Below are positions 12,826-20,600 of a stretch of 23,857 nt of DNA, piece by piece (within the stretch, counting starts at the first letter, position 1; each line of letters begins with the position of its first letter). The translations under genes and the position numbers were made by a program. The notes beneath the pieces are model-generated. The model was not told where the DNA came from, did not search any database, and saw nothing but the letters and a program-made list of their open reading frames with translations. Source of the DNA: Deltaproteobacteria bacterium RIFCSPLOWO2_02_56_12 (GTDB taxonomy: Bacteria; Desulfobacterota; Binatia; UBA9968). The DNA is taken from positions 1-23,857 of the forward strand of contig MGRY01000188.1 in NCBI GenBank assembly GCA_001799045.1, given 5' to 3'.

Positions 12826-13995
12826 ATGCTGGTTCAATGCCCCAGTTGCCATACGACTTACAAGGTTTCTGATAGCCTCATTACGACGCCTAATCCAACA
12901 TTCCGCTGTTCCCGCTGTAAACATATCTTTGTTTTGGGACTAAAAATCGAGCCGGCTCCAGTTGGCGAGACGACTGCCGCTCCGGCAATGCCTCCCTCGC
13001 AGGGGGAAGAGCCGGAGTTGAGCTTCTCCTCCACCCCTCCTGAAAAAACGGAGATAACGAAAGAAGCAAGCAGGCAGGTCCCTGAGTCCCGAGAAGCCGA
13101 ACAGCCTCCGGAGGCGGAAAGCATGACACAGGCACAAGCCAAGCCTTCAGAATCCCCGACCAGTACATCGCCGCCGCCGCCCGAAGCGATCCCGGCTCCC
13201 AGTCCGGTGCTGGCTGAGCCGCAACTGACTCCCGATATCGAGCGGTCGTTACCCCTGGCGCAAGAGAAAGATGATAGCTGGTCTATCGCCCCCAGCCCTA
13301 CCCAGAGCGAGGAGCCCTTCACTATGCCGGAAGAAAAACCATCCTTGCAGATGGACAGTCTCTCCGAGTCAGCGCCCGACTTTGGAGCAGACTGGCAAGA
13401 GCCCTATCCAATACTGGATGAAAGAGACCCCGATTCTGCGCTAGACCCTTATCGGGACCGGCCGCTTTCAACCGTCCCCTACATCAGCCTGTTCGGCGCC
13501 CTCTTGCTCATTTTTTCCTTGCTGACGCTTATGTACCAGGCCCAACCGAAGAGTATCGAAGCCGCCCTTAAGGGCATCCCCTGGTTGGGGCCCACAATTC
13601 TCAAAAACAACCATTTACAGCACGGGATATCGCTACAAGCGCTGCGTCCGAGCTTTGAGACGATCCAGGGCAATCGCGAGGTCTTCGTCCTTTCAGGCAT
13701 AGCGGTCAACCGCAATAATATTAGCGTACGTGAGGTCCGAGTCGAAGGGCATATCTTCAACGCGGAGGGAAAAGAAATAGATCGCCAGACCATCTCGGTG
13801 GGAAATGCGCTCTCCTCGAAAATCATAAGAGACCTGACGGCCCAGGAGATTTCTATCCTGCAGAGGCTGAATCCCCAGAAGAGATTTGAGATCCCTCCGG
13901 ATGAGTCCGCCGGTTTTGTCGTTGTATTTCTGAAACCGAGGGCTGAAGTCAAAAACTTTAGTTGTCGGGTCGCAGCAGTAGAGGGGGGGGTTTAA
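12826..13995 (+). CDS. MJ0042-type zinc-ribbon, DUF3426-like membrane protein
   Basis: A 389-residue protein. Its N-terminus is the MJ0042 zinc ribbon with C5, C8, C28 and C31 (CPSC...CSRC). A long proline/glutamate-rich, low-complexity linker follows (about 45-210). A single membrane segment (about 218-238, VPYISLFGALLLIFSLLTLMY) leads to a C-terminal DUF3426-like beta domain (about 260-385) containing FVLSGIAVNRNNISVREVRVEG and ending GFVVVFLKPR. The zinc ribbon would be cytoplasmic and the C-terminal domain periplasmic. Proteins of this build are common in Deltaproteobacteria and have no assigned function. The stop codon shares bases with the tatA stop on the other strand. A run of eight G lies five bases before the stop. 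Confidence 0.83.
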   Translation: MLVQCPSCHTTYKVSDSLITTPNPTFRCSRCKHIFVLGLKIEPAPVGETTAAPAMPPSQGEEPELSFSSTPPEKTEITKEASRQVPESREAEQPPEAESMTQAQAKPSESPTSTSPPPPEAIPAPSPVLAEPQLTPDIERSLPLAQEKDDSWSIAPSPTQSEEPFTMPEEKPSLQMDSLSESAPDFGADWQEPYPILDERDPDSALDPYRDRPLSTVPYISLFGALLLIFSLLTLMYQAQPKSIEAALKGIPWLGPTILKNNHLQHGISLQALRPSFETIQGNREVFVLSGIAVNRNNISVREVRVEGHIFNAEGKEIDRQTISVGNALSSKIIRDLTAQEISILQRLNPQKRFEIPPDESAGFVVVFLKPRAEVKNFSCRVAAVEGGV

Positions 13996-14192
13996 GACGG
14001 GCCTTTCTTATTCTTTTCCTTTTCTTCTCCCTCTTTCGGAGTAACGTCAATTTCGTCCGGCTCTTTTATGGATTTGCGGAAATTTCGTATTCCTTTACCG
14101 AGGCCCTCGCCGAGGTCGGGAAGCTTGCGACCGAAGAGGACAAGGACGAGCACTAAGATGATCAGGAGTTCCCAAATTCCGAGGCCGAACAT
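13992..14192 (-). CDS. tatA: Twin-arginine translocase subunit TatA/TatE family
   Basis: A 66-residue protein with one N-terminal membrane helix (WELLIILVLVLVLF), then the FG hinge and amphipathic helix (FGRKLPDLGEGLGKGIRNFRKS) and a charged cytoplasmic tail (EGEEKEKNKK). These are the defining parts of TatA, which forms the pore of the Tat system for folded proteins in the inner membrane. TatB is less likely because the protein is short and has no long second helix. AGGGG lies about 4 bases before the ATG. tatC is not in the window. The 3' end overlaps the convergent zinc-ribbon gene by four bases. Confidence 0.92.
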   Translation of the reverse strand: MFGLGIWELLIILVLVLVLFGRKLPDLGEGLGKGIRNFRKSIKEPDEIDVTPKEGEEKEKNKKGPS

Positions 14193-14248
14193 AAATCCCC
14201 TAACGAAAGGAGCCTATCCCATCTCCACCCTGATTTGCAACTATGCCC

Positions 14249-14278
14249 TTGCCCACCTGGCCAACCCTGAGTTATTAT
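14249..14278 (+). promoter_or_regulatory. Possible promoter directly upstream of the TonB-like gene
   Basis: TTGCCC (14249-14254), an 18-base spacer and TATTAT (14273-14278, five of six consensus) would start transcription at about 14285, on the GTG start codon itself. Either the mRNA is leaderless or this promoter is not the one used. Confidence 0.25.
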
Positions 14279-14283
14279 AGGGC

Positions 14284-15069
14284 GTGGTATTGCCACGTTC
14301 TTCGCTGGTTCCGTTTCTTATCTTTTCCCTAGTCCTCCATATGGGTCTGCTCTTTTTCTCCCGGCCCAGCCTGCCGGGAAAAGGGATGGCGGTCGAGCAG
14401 ATCCCCATATCCCTGCTGCCCGAATTTAAAGAAAAGGGCGCAGAGCCTTCCGAGGCGGTAAAGGAGGCTCCGACGCGGCCCTCCAGAACCCCTGCGCAGG
14501 TGGCGAGAAAATCCACTCCAGTACCTGCGGAGACGGGAAAGCGTACACAGGAGTTCTCCAGACAGGAGCTGTCCAGACAGGATCTCTCCAAAGACGAAAG
14601 ATTGACAGGACCGGAGCAGCAGGAACGGGGAAGATACACGATCGTCCAGCGGCCTCTCCCTACCTTAAAAGAGCTTCTACCGCCTGCGATCTGGTCTCCC
14701 TCCATTGAGCAGCCGAACAACAGAGAAGGGCCTGTCCGCTTAGATACGAGAGAGCCTAAATACGTTTCCTACTTTACCAGCATCAAACGGGCCATCGAAC
14801 ATGTATGGGAATACCCGGAGTCGGCCCTACGGTTGGGGCTGCAGGGAAAACTCGTGATGGAATTTACGATCTCAGGGGATGGCCGCCTGGAAGGGACGCG
14901 TCTGATTCGTTCTTCCGGTTTTTCCGTTCTGGATCAGGAGGCGGCGCGCGCCGTGCAGGCCGCCGCTCCGTTTCACGCGATCCCGCCCTGGATCGGCAAA
15001 AGCCGTCTGGAGGTGGTTGCCAGCTTCGAGTATCACGACAACCGGCTAAAGTACGGGTATGTACCCTAA
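14284..15069 (+). CDS. TonB-family energy-transducer protein
   Basis: A 261-residue protein with a short N-terminus, one membrane helix (about 9-27, VPFLIFSLVLHMGLLFFS), a charged periplasmic linker (about 30-150) and a C-terminal TonB domain (about 160-255). The domain begins IKRAIEHVWEYPESALRLGLQGKLVMEFTI and includes GTRLIRSSGFSVLDQEAARAV. It would span the periplasm and couple inner-membrane energy to an outer-membrane receptor, or act as a TonB-like envelope protein. No exbB/exbD or receptor gene is nearby. The linker has an imperfect repeat (SRQELSRQDLSKDE). The start is GTG with a weak AGGG upstream; a stop codon just upstream rules out a longer protein. Confidence 0.87.
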   Translation: MVLPRSSLVPFLIFSLVLHMGLLFFSRPSLPGKGMAVEQIPISLLPEFKEKGAEPSEAVKEAPTRPSRTPAQVARKSTPVPAETGKRTQEFSRQELSRQDLSKDERLTGPEQQERGRYTIVQRPLPTLKELLPPAIWSPSIEQPNNREGPVRLDTREPKYVSYFTSIKRAIEHVWEYPESALRLGLQGKLVMEFTISGDGRLEGTRLIRSSGFSVLDQEAARAVQAAAPFHAIPPWIGKSRLEVVASFEYHDNRLKYGYVP

Positions 15070-15086
15070 CAATTTTTAATTCTTGA

Positions 15087-15141
15087 TTTTGAATTTTGAG
15101 TTATTCAGAAGTTCTGACAACTCATAACTAAAAATTCAAAA
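15087..15141. terminator. Bidirectional hairpin between the converging tonB-like and gcvPB genes
   Basis: TTTTGAATTTTGAGTTAT (15087-15104) pairs with ATAACTAAAAATTCAAAA (15124-15141) over 18 positions with one mismatch. The loop itself starts with the 13-base palindrome TCAGAAGTTCTGA (15105-15117). A- and T-rich flanks on both sides suit termination in both directions, although the stem is unusually AT-rich for an intrinsic terminator. Confidence 0.55.
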
Positions 15142-15165
15142 CTCAAAACTGAGCTGGCTTTTTGC

Positions 15166-16647
15166 CTATTCTTTAGCCGGTTCCCACCGAAGCACAGGTT
15201 TTCTTGCCGCGCGCGCCTCGTCCAGTCGTCCCACCGGCGTAGTATAAGGAGCGCCTTTCACCAGGTCTGGGTGCTCTTTAGCCTCCCGGGCAATGGAGTT
15301 CATGGCGTCGGCAAAGGCATCGAGGATTTCCCGGTTCTCGGTCTCCGTCGGCTCGATCATGAGCGCCCCGGATACCACTAGTGGAAAGTAAATGGTGGGA
15401 GGATGAAAGCCGTAATCTAATAATCGTTTGGCGATGTCCAGAGTGGCAACTCCATGTCTCTGCTGAAGACGATCGGTAAAGACGCATTCATGCATGCAGG
15501 GCTCCGGGTAAGCAAGCTGATAAGCGCCTTCGAGTTTTTTTCTCAGATAGTTGGCATTGAGCAGCGCCATCCGGCTCGCCTCCTCCAGCCCGTCGGATCC
15601 CAGGGAAATAATGTAGGCATAGGCCCGCACCAGAATACCGAAATTCCCAAAGAAGGAACGCACCCGGCCCACAGATTTGGCAAAGTCTTCCCGGAGCACG
15701 AAGCTCCCGTCTTTCTTAAGGATGCGGGGCACGGGGAGAAAGTCGCGGAGAAAGCTCTTCACTCCCACAGGACCCGCGCCCGGGCCGCCCCCACCATGAG
15801 GGGTGGAGAAGGTCTTGTGGAGATTGATATGCAGCACGTCCACTCCCATGTCCCCCGGCTTGGCTATCCCCATCAAAGCATTCAGATTGGCCCCGTCGAG
15901 GTAGACCAGACCGCCCTTCTTATGCACCACCTCGGCAATCTCCTGGATGTTCTTCTCGAAGATGCCCAGGGTATTCGGGTTCGTGAGCATCAAGGCCGCA
16001 ACCTCTTCGTCCATAACCTCAGCCACCTTCGCAGCCTCTACCATTCCCCGATTACTGGAAGAGATCTGGACTACCTCATAGCCACAAAGAGTCGAGCTGG
16101 CAGGATTAGTGCCGTGAGCCGTGTCCGGAACAATGATTTTTCTGCGCGGATTGCTCCGCTCCCTCAGGCAGGCGCGGATGACCATCAGTCCTGTCAGTTC
16201 TCCCTGGGCTCCGGCTGCCGGCTGCAAGGTGACGTGAGCCATACCGCTGATCTCAGCCAGCATCTCCTCAAGCTCATAGAGCAATTCGAGCGCCCCCTGA
16301 ATCAGCTCAGGAGGAGCCAGCGGATGAAGCGAGGAAAAGCCCGGCAGGCGCGCTACCACCTCGTTTACCTTGGGGTTATACTTCATGGTGCAAGAACCCA
16401 AGGGGTAGAATTGGCTTTCGATGGCGTAGTTAAGATGCGAGAGCCGCGTGAAATGGCGCAGCACCTCCAGCTCTCCCAGCTCCGGGAAGCCGGGGATGTC
16501 ATCGCGAAGCAGCTCTGAGGGAATTTTTTCCCCACCTTCCCCTTTTTCCTCGGGCCAGAAAAAGCCGCTCCTCCCCGGCGAGCCGCTTTCAAAGATCAAA
16601 GGGGGAGCAGAGCGTCGAAGATCAGTCCCCGGAGAATGTTCTGACAA
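15166..16647 (-). CDS. gcvPB: Glycine dehydrogenase (decarboxylating) subunit 2
   Basis: The 493-residue C-terminal half of the split P-protein of the glycine cleavage system, a PLP enzyme that decarboxylates glycine and passes the aminomethyl group to the lipoyl arm of GcvH. The PLP lysine is K278 in HINLHKTFSTPHGGGGPG. YPLGSCTMKYNPK, PAAGAQGELTGL and DTAHGTNPASS are also diagnostic. The protein acts as a dimer of heterodimers with the GcvPA product. The start is a TTG codon: no ATG or GTG exists before residue 88, and AGGAG lies about 10 bases upstream. The frame overlaps the gcvPA gene by 26 bases. It is the last gene of the folD-gcv operon, ending at the bidirectional hairpin. Confidence 0.95.
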   Translation of the reverse strand: MSEHSPGTDLRRSAPPLIFESGSPGRSGFFWPEEKGEGGEKIPSELLRDDIPGFPELGELEVLRHFTRLSHLNYAIESQFYPLGSCTMKYNPKVNEVVARLPGFSSLHPLAPPELIQGALELLYELEEMLAEISGMAHVTLQPAAGAQGELTGLMVIRACLRERSNPRRKIIVPDTAHGTNPASSTLCGYEVVQISSSNRGMVEAAKVAEVMDEEVAALMLTNPNTLGIFEKNIQEIAEVVHKKGGLVYLDGANLNALMGIAKPGDMGVDVLHINLHKTFSTPHGGGGPGAGPVGVKSFLRDFLPVPRILKKDGSFVLREDFAKSVGRVRSFFGNFGILVRAYAYIISLGSDGLEEASRMALLNANYLRKKLEGAYQLAYPEPCMHECVFTDRLQQRHGVATLDIAKRLLDYGFHPPTIYFPLVVSGALMIEPTETENREILDAFADAMNSIAREAKEHPDLVKGAPYTTPVGRLDEARAARKPVLRWEPAKE

Positions 16648-17971
16648 GGCGCTCGATCTCCTCTCCCTCGTTCATCTCGGTCACACAGACAAGCAGGCAA
16701 TCTTGCAGTTCAGGATACCAGGGGGCCAGGGGAATCCCGGGAATTATCTTTTCCGCGGCAAAGCGGGACTGGCTCCGGGCCAATCCTTTCGACCTTAAGA
16801 CAAACTCATTAAAAAAAGGGCCGGTAAAGGCAGGCGCCAGCCCCGCATCCTTTACCAGACGCCCTTGGGCATCGTGCGCCCGGCACACATTGACCTCGGC
16901 CAGGCGGCGCATCCCGCTCTTGCCAAGAGTGGCCATAAAAACCGTTGCCGCCAGGGCACAGAGAGTTTGACTGGTGCAAATGTTCGATGTCGCCTTCTCG
17001 CGCCGGATGTGCTGCTCGCGGGTGGAAAGGGTCAGGACAAAACCCCGACGTCCCTCGTGATCGACCGTCTCTCCGGCTAGCCTCCCCGGCAGGCTGCGGA
17101 CAAATTTCTTCCGGCAGGTGAAAAACCCGAATCCCGGTCCTCCCAGAGACATCGGGACGCCCAAACTCTGCCCTTCCCCCACGGCGATATCGGCGCCCCA
17201 GGCTCCCGGCGGTTTGAGGAGCGCCAAAGAAAGCGGCTCGGTCGTAACCGTAACAAAAAGGGCCCCGGAGCGAGCACAGGCCTCCTGGATGGGCGCAAGC
17301 TCTTCGATCACGCCGAAGAAATTGGGATAACCCACAACGACACACATGGCCTTCTCATCCACCTCTCTTGCCAGGAATTCCGCATCCGTTCCCCCGTTGC
17401 GATCAAAAGGAATCTCGACCAGTTCGGTGTCTTCGAGATTTCTGAGATAGGTCGAGACAACTGCTCGATATTGTGGATGAAGCGAGCGTGAAACGAAAAC
17501 CCTACGCCGGCTTTCCGATTGAATCCGCCGCGCCATCAGGATCGCCTCGGCGGTCGCAGACGCGCCGTCGTAGAGCCCGGCGTTAGATACCTCCATTCCG
17601 GTCAGCTGACACATAAGGGTTTGAAACTCATACATGGCCTGAAGCGTCCCTTGACTGACCTCGGGCTGGTAGGGGGTGTAAGAAGTTGAAAACTCTGAGC
17701 GGGAGATTACCGCGTCCACGGTGCTGGGGATGGCATGGTGGTAAATGCCGCCGCCGAGAAAAAAGCTCCAGCCTTCGGGGGTGGCATTTTTCGCGGCGAG
17801 GGCCGCCATGCGCTTCTTTACCTTCACTTCGGTCAAGCCCGAGGCGAGGGAAATGGCGGCGCGCTCCCTGAGAGATTGGGGGATATGATCAAAGAGCTGC
17901 TCGATCCGGCTCAAACCGATAGTCCGGAGCATCTGCTCCTTATCCGAGGCGGTATGAGGGGTATAGCGCAT
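16622..17971 (-). CDS. gcvPA: Glycine dehydrogenase (decarboxylating) subunit 1
   Basis: The 449-residue N-terminal half of the split glycine decarboxylase. Typical segments are the opening MRYTPHTASDKEQML, FLGGGIYHHAIPSTVD, SEFSTSYTPYQPEVSQGTLQ, GMEVSNAGLYDGASA, and REQHIRREKATSNICTSQTL near residue 325. This subunit has the fold-type I architecture but lacks the PLP lysine, which the second subunit supplies. Length is normal for GcvPA. It starts 8 bases after the gcvH stop codon and overlaps gcvPB, so the subunits should be made in matched amounts. A two-gene P-protein is usual in Firmicutes, archaea and several deltaproteobacterial-type lineages, unlike the fused form in E. coli. Confidence 0.95.
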   Translation of the reverse strand: MRYTPHTASDKEQMLRTIGLSRIEQLFDHIPQSLRERAAISLASGLTEVKVKKRMAALAAKNATPEGWSFFLGGGIYHHAIPSTVDAVISRSEFSTSYTPYQPEVSQGTLQAMYEFQTLMCQLTGMEVSNAGLYDGASATAEAILMARRIQSESRRRVFVSRSLHPQYRAVVSTYLRNLEDTELVEIPFDRNGGTDAEFLAREVDEKAMCVVVGYPNFFGVIEELAPIQEACARSGALFVTVTTEPLSLALLKPPGAWGADIAVGEGQSLGVPMSLGGPGFGFFTCRKKFVRSLPGRLAGETVDHEGRRGFVLTLSTREQHIRREKATSNICTSQTLCALAATVFMATLGKSGMRRLAEVNVCRAHDAQGRLVKDAGLAPAFTGPFFNEFVLRSKGLARSQSRFAAEKIIPGIPLAPWYPELQDCLLVCVTEMNEGEEIERLVRTFSGD

Positions 17972-17979
17972 GAAAACTT

Positions 17980-18405
17980 TTATTCCTCGTCTTCGCTTTC
18001 TTCTTCCCCATCCTCCTCCGCTTTTTGCTGTTCCACGTACTCCGCATACTCTTCCGCGCTCATGAGATCTTTGAGGTCATCTTTGTCGGTCATCTCCACC
18101 TTGATCAGCCACCCGTCCCCGTAGGGATCATCGTTGATCGTTTCCGGGCTATCCGGCAGGGTATCATTCACTTCGACGACCGTGCCGCTTACGGGCGCAT
18201 AGATATCCGAAACCGCCTTCACCGACTCCACGGCGCCAAAGGGATCATCTTTGACGATCTTCTCCCCCACCTCCGGGAGCTCCACGTACACGACGTCGCC
18301 GAGCTCCTGCTCGGCGTACTCGGTGATCCCGATAATAGCGACCTGGTCCTCCACCAGCACCCACTCATGTTCTTTGGTAAATTTTAATCCTTCAGGATAC
18401 TCCAT
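17980..18405 (-). CDS. gcvH: Glycine cleavage system H protein
   Basis: A 141-residue lipoyl carrier protein. The lipoylated lysine is K63 in ESVKAVSD, within the usual frame GDVVYVELPEVGEKI...APVSGTVVEVND. It shuttles the aminomethyl group from the P-protein to GcvT and electrons to the dihydrolipoyl dehydrogenase, which is not encoded here. The conserved domain ends at about residue 125. A very acidic extension (EEDGEEESEDEE) follows and is not part of the usual fold. An excellent ribosome site (AAGGAGGAG) precedes the ATG. It lies 33 bases after gcvT and 8 before gcvPA. Confidence 0.95.
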   Translation of the reverse strand: MEYPEGLKFTKEHEWVLVEDQVAIIGITEYAEQELGDVVYVELPEVGEKIVKDDPFGAVESVKAVSDIYAPVSGTVVEVNDTLPDSPETINDDPYGDGWLIKVEMTDKDDLKDLMSAEEYAEYVEQQKAEEDGEEESEDEE

Positions 18406-18438
18406 CGCTCTCCTCCTTATGACTATTTCCTAATCAGC

Positions 18439-19551
18439 TCACCGATGATAGAAGGGCAAAGCAACAATTCGAGCTCCCACTCTCCGACCTCTTATCTCCA
18501 CTTCCACGTCGTTTCCGACATCCGCCTCCTGCGCGCGCACATAGCCTAACGCGATCGACTTACCGAGGGTCGGAGATTTCGTTCCGCTGGTCACCTGACC
18601 TATGAGATCATCTCGTTTGAGAATCGGATATTGGCTGCGAGCGATGCCCGGCCCGGTCATCTCTAACCCGACGAGTTTACGCTTCACCCCTGCTTGCTTC
18701 TGTTTGAGCAGGGCCTCTTTCCCCAGAAAAGATCCTTTGGAAAATTTGGTAACCCATTCCAGGCCCGCCTCCAGAGGAGTCGTGTTATCGTCCAACTCGT
18801 GCCCGTAGAGGGGATAACCCTTCTCCAGTCGCAGCGTATCCCTGGCCCCGAGACCGGCAGGCTGAAGCCCGAGATCGCTTCCCGCATCTATAAGGTTGCT
18901 CCACAGCCTCTCGCCCAGGTCGGGATCGCAGTAAAGCTCAAAACCGTCCTCCCCCGTATATCCGGTTCGGGCCACCAGGCAGTGGCTTCCCGAGACCGCG
19001 CCGAAGGAAAAGTGAAACGACTTTATCTCTGCCAGGCGCAGAGGGGTCAGACGCTGCAAAATCTTCTCGGCCAGGGGCCCCTGGAGAGCCAACTGAACAT
19101 AACGGCAACTGGTATCTCGAACCTCCGCCTCGCCCTGTGATTTTCCTTGAATCCACTGAAAGTCCTTATCCGTATTAGCCGCATTGACGCAGATCAGAAA
19201 ATGGTCCGCTTCCAGCCGGTAGACTACGATGTCGTCGATCGTTCCGCCATTTTCGTTGAGCAACAGATTATACTGCGCCTGACCGATTTTTATCCGGGCG
19301 ACGTCGTTGGCCGTGAGTCTCTGACAGAGATCCAAGGCATGGGGGCCGGATAATTCGACTTCCCCCATGTGGCTGACGTCGAACAGGCCGGCCCGCTGCC
19401 GCACCGCTAAATGCTCCTCTATAACCCCACAGTACTGGACGGGCATCTCCCAACCCGCAAACTCGACTATCTTCGCCCCGTGACTTCGGTGCAGCCGGTA
19501 GAGAGCGGTTCTCTTGAGCCTTTGGACCTGAGGTGTGGTTGCCGTTTTCAC
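18439..19551 (-). CDS. gcvT: Aminomethyltransferase (glycine cleavage T protein)
   Basis: A 370-residue T-protein that releases ammonia from the aminomethyl-lipoyl H-protein and makes 5,10-methylene-tetrahydrofolate. Diagnostic segments are FAGWEMPVQY (31-40), FDVSHMGEVEL, the folate-binding aspartates D106/D107 in GGTIDDIVVYR, TGYTGEDGFELY, ARDTLRLEKGYPLYGHELD and the C-terminal GQVTSGTKSPTLGKSIALGYV. Length is normal. The start appears to be GTG, 10 bases after the folD stop, without a clear ribosome site at the right distance, so it is probably translated by coupling to folD. Confidence 0.95.
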   Translation of the reverse strand: MKTATTPQVQRLKRTALYRLHRSHGAKIVEFAGWEMPVQYCGVIEEHLAVRQRAGLFDVSHMGEVELSGPHALDLCQRLTANDVARIKIGQAQYNLLLNENGGTIDDIVVYRLEADHFLICVNAANTDKDFQWIQGKSQGEAEVRDTSCRYVQLALQGPLAEKILQRLTPLRLAEIKSFHFSFGAVSGSHCLVARTGYTGEDGFELYCDPDLGERLWSNLIDAGSDLGLQPAGLGARDTLRLEKGYPLYGHELDDNTTPLEAGLEWVTKFSKGSFLGKEALLKQKQAGVKRKLVGLEMTGPGIARSQYPILKRDDLIGQVTSGTKSPTLGKSIALGYVRAQEADVGNDVEVEIRGRRVGARIVALPFYHR

Positions 19552-19561
19552 CCGACTCGGC

Positions 19562-20422
19562 TCAACCTTCTCGCTGCAGAGACTCCTTCGCCGCCCTCAA
19601 GGTATTGAAGAGAAGCATGCAGATCGTCATCGGACCGACTCCGCCGGGGACAGGCGAGATCCAGGAGGCGCGCTCTTTGGCGCTCTCGAACTCGACATCG
19701 CCTGCGAACTTACCGCTGGGGAGTCGATTGCTCCCGACGTCGATCACCACCGCGCCTGGCTTGATCCAATCACCGCGGACCAATCCTGCCTTACCGATGG
19801 CAACGATTAAAATGTCAGCCCGACCCACCTCGTCCTTGAGACGGGCGGTGCGCGAATGGCAAATGGTTACCGTCGCGTGCCGGGCAAGAAGCATCAAGGC
19901 AACCGGCTTCCCGACGATATTACTGCGACCTACCACCGTAACGTTCTTGCCCTTGGGGTCGCAGCCGATGGAATCCAACAGCTTCATAATCCCCATAGGC
20001 GTACAGGGTTTGAACCCTTCGCCGCCGAGCAGGAGCATCCCCTGGTTGAACGGATGAAAGCCGTCGACGTCTTTTTGGGGGGAAACCGCTTCCAGGATTT
20101 TCTCCGAGCGGATGTGAGCCGGCAGGGGAAGCTGGACGAGGATGCCATGGATCTCCTTGTCCTGATTCAAGTTGTGGATAAGAGAGAGCAGCTCCTTTTC
20201 CGAAACCGAGGCGGGGAGAAGATGCTCCCGGGACTGGATCCCTACTTCTTTGCAGGACTTCTCCTTGAGTCTAACGTAGAGGTGAGAGGCGGGGTCGTCT
20301 CCTACCAGGACCACTCCGAGACCGGGGACCATTCCCCATCTGCGCTTGAGCCCCTCGATCTCCTCTTTGATTTCTTTCTGGACTTCTCGCGCAACGGCCT
20401 TGCCGTCAATGATCATCGCCAT
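19562..20422 (-). CDS. folD: Bifunctional methylene-THF dehydrogenase / methenyl-THF cyclohydrolase
   Basis: A 286-residue FolD that oxidises 5,10-methylene-THF and opens the methenyl form to 10-formyl-THF. The catalytic region is Y49 with K53 and K55 in YVRLKEK. Other hallmarks are GILVQLPLP, DVDGFHP, PCTPMGIMKLL, the NADP loop GRSNIVGKP, and the C-terminal PVPGGVGPMTICML. It is first in the operon, so methylene-THF from glycine cleavage can be passed directly into formyl-THF, or kept for methionine and thymidylate synthesis. ATG has GAGGA about 5 bases upstream. I saw no glycine riboswitch in the upstream gap. Confidence 0.96.
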   Translation of the reverse strand: MAMIIDGKAVAREVQKEIKEEIEGLKRRWGMVPGLGVVLVGDDPASHLYVRLKEKSCKEVGIQSREHLLPASVSEKELLSLIHNLNQDKEIHGILVQLPLPAHIRSEKILEAVSPQKDVDGFHPFNQGMLLLGGEGFKPCTPMGIMKLLDSIGCDPKGKNVTVVGRSNIVGKPVALMLLARHATVTICHSRTARLKDEVGRADILIVAIGKAGLVRGDWIKPGAVVIDVGSNRLPSGKFAGDVEFESAKERASWISPVPGGVGPMTICMLLFNTLRAAKESLQREG

Positions 20423-20491
20423 AATTCCTCACAGCAGGTTAGGGACTCTATACAGGAAAAAAAGTTTTTGTAAAGACTCCGATATCTTTTC

Positions 20492-20520
20492 GCCATAACA
20501 TGGAGCACGGGTGACGTCAA
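20492..20520 (-). promoter_or_regulatory. Candidate promoter of the folD-gcv operon
   Basis: On the minus strand, TTGACG (20515-20520) is followed by a 17-base spacer and TATGGC (20492-20497). The -35 is good and the -10 is poor. The -35 overlaps the 8-base palindrome TGACGTCA (20512-20519), which could be an operator. Confidence 0.4.
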
Positions 20521-20536
20521 ATCCGCTTGAGCTTTG

Positions 20537-20594
20537 CCGTGCAGGTACCGATTATGGCTGCACGGAATGCTGGACGCTGCCAGATAGGGCCCTA
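20537..20594. repeat. Two palindromes in the cupin-folD gap
   Basis: CCGTGCAG (20537-20544) pairs perfectly with CTGCACGG (20558-20565) across a 13-base loop, and TAGGGCCCTA (20585-20594) is a perfect 10-base palindrome seven bases past the cupin stop codon. Neither is followed by a T-tract on the minus strand, so they are not standard terminators, but they lie where the cupin transcript should end. Confidence 0.45.
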
Positions 20595-20600
20595 CCGTTT

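Noticed and set aside
15454..16518. Long open frame (354 codons) on the plus strand inside gcvPB
   Set aside because: It is a shadow of the conserved gcvPB frame; the histidine/glutamine/arginine-rich product has no recognisable domain.
20423..20600. Possible glycine riboswitch upstream of folD-gcv
   Set aside because: The conserved tandem-aptamer core is not visible on the minus strand; only a promoter candidate and unrelated palindromes are present.
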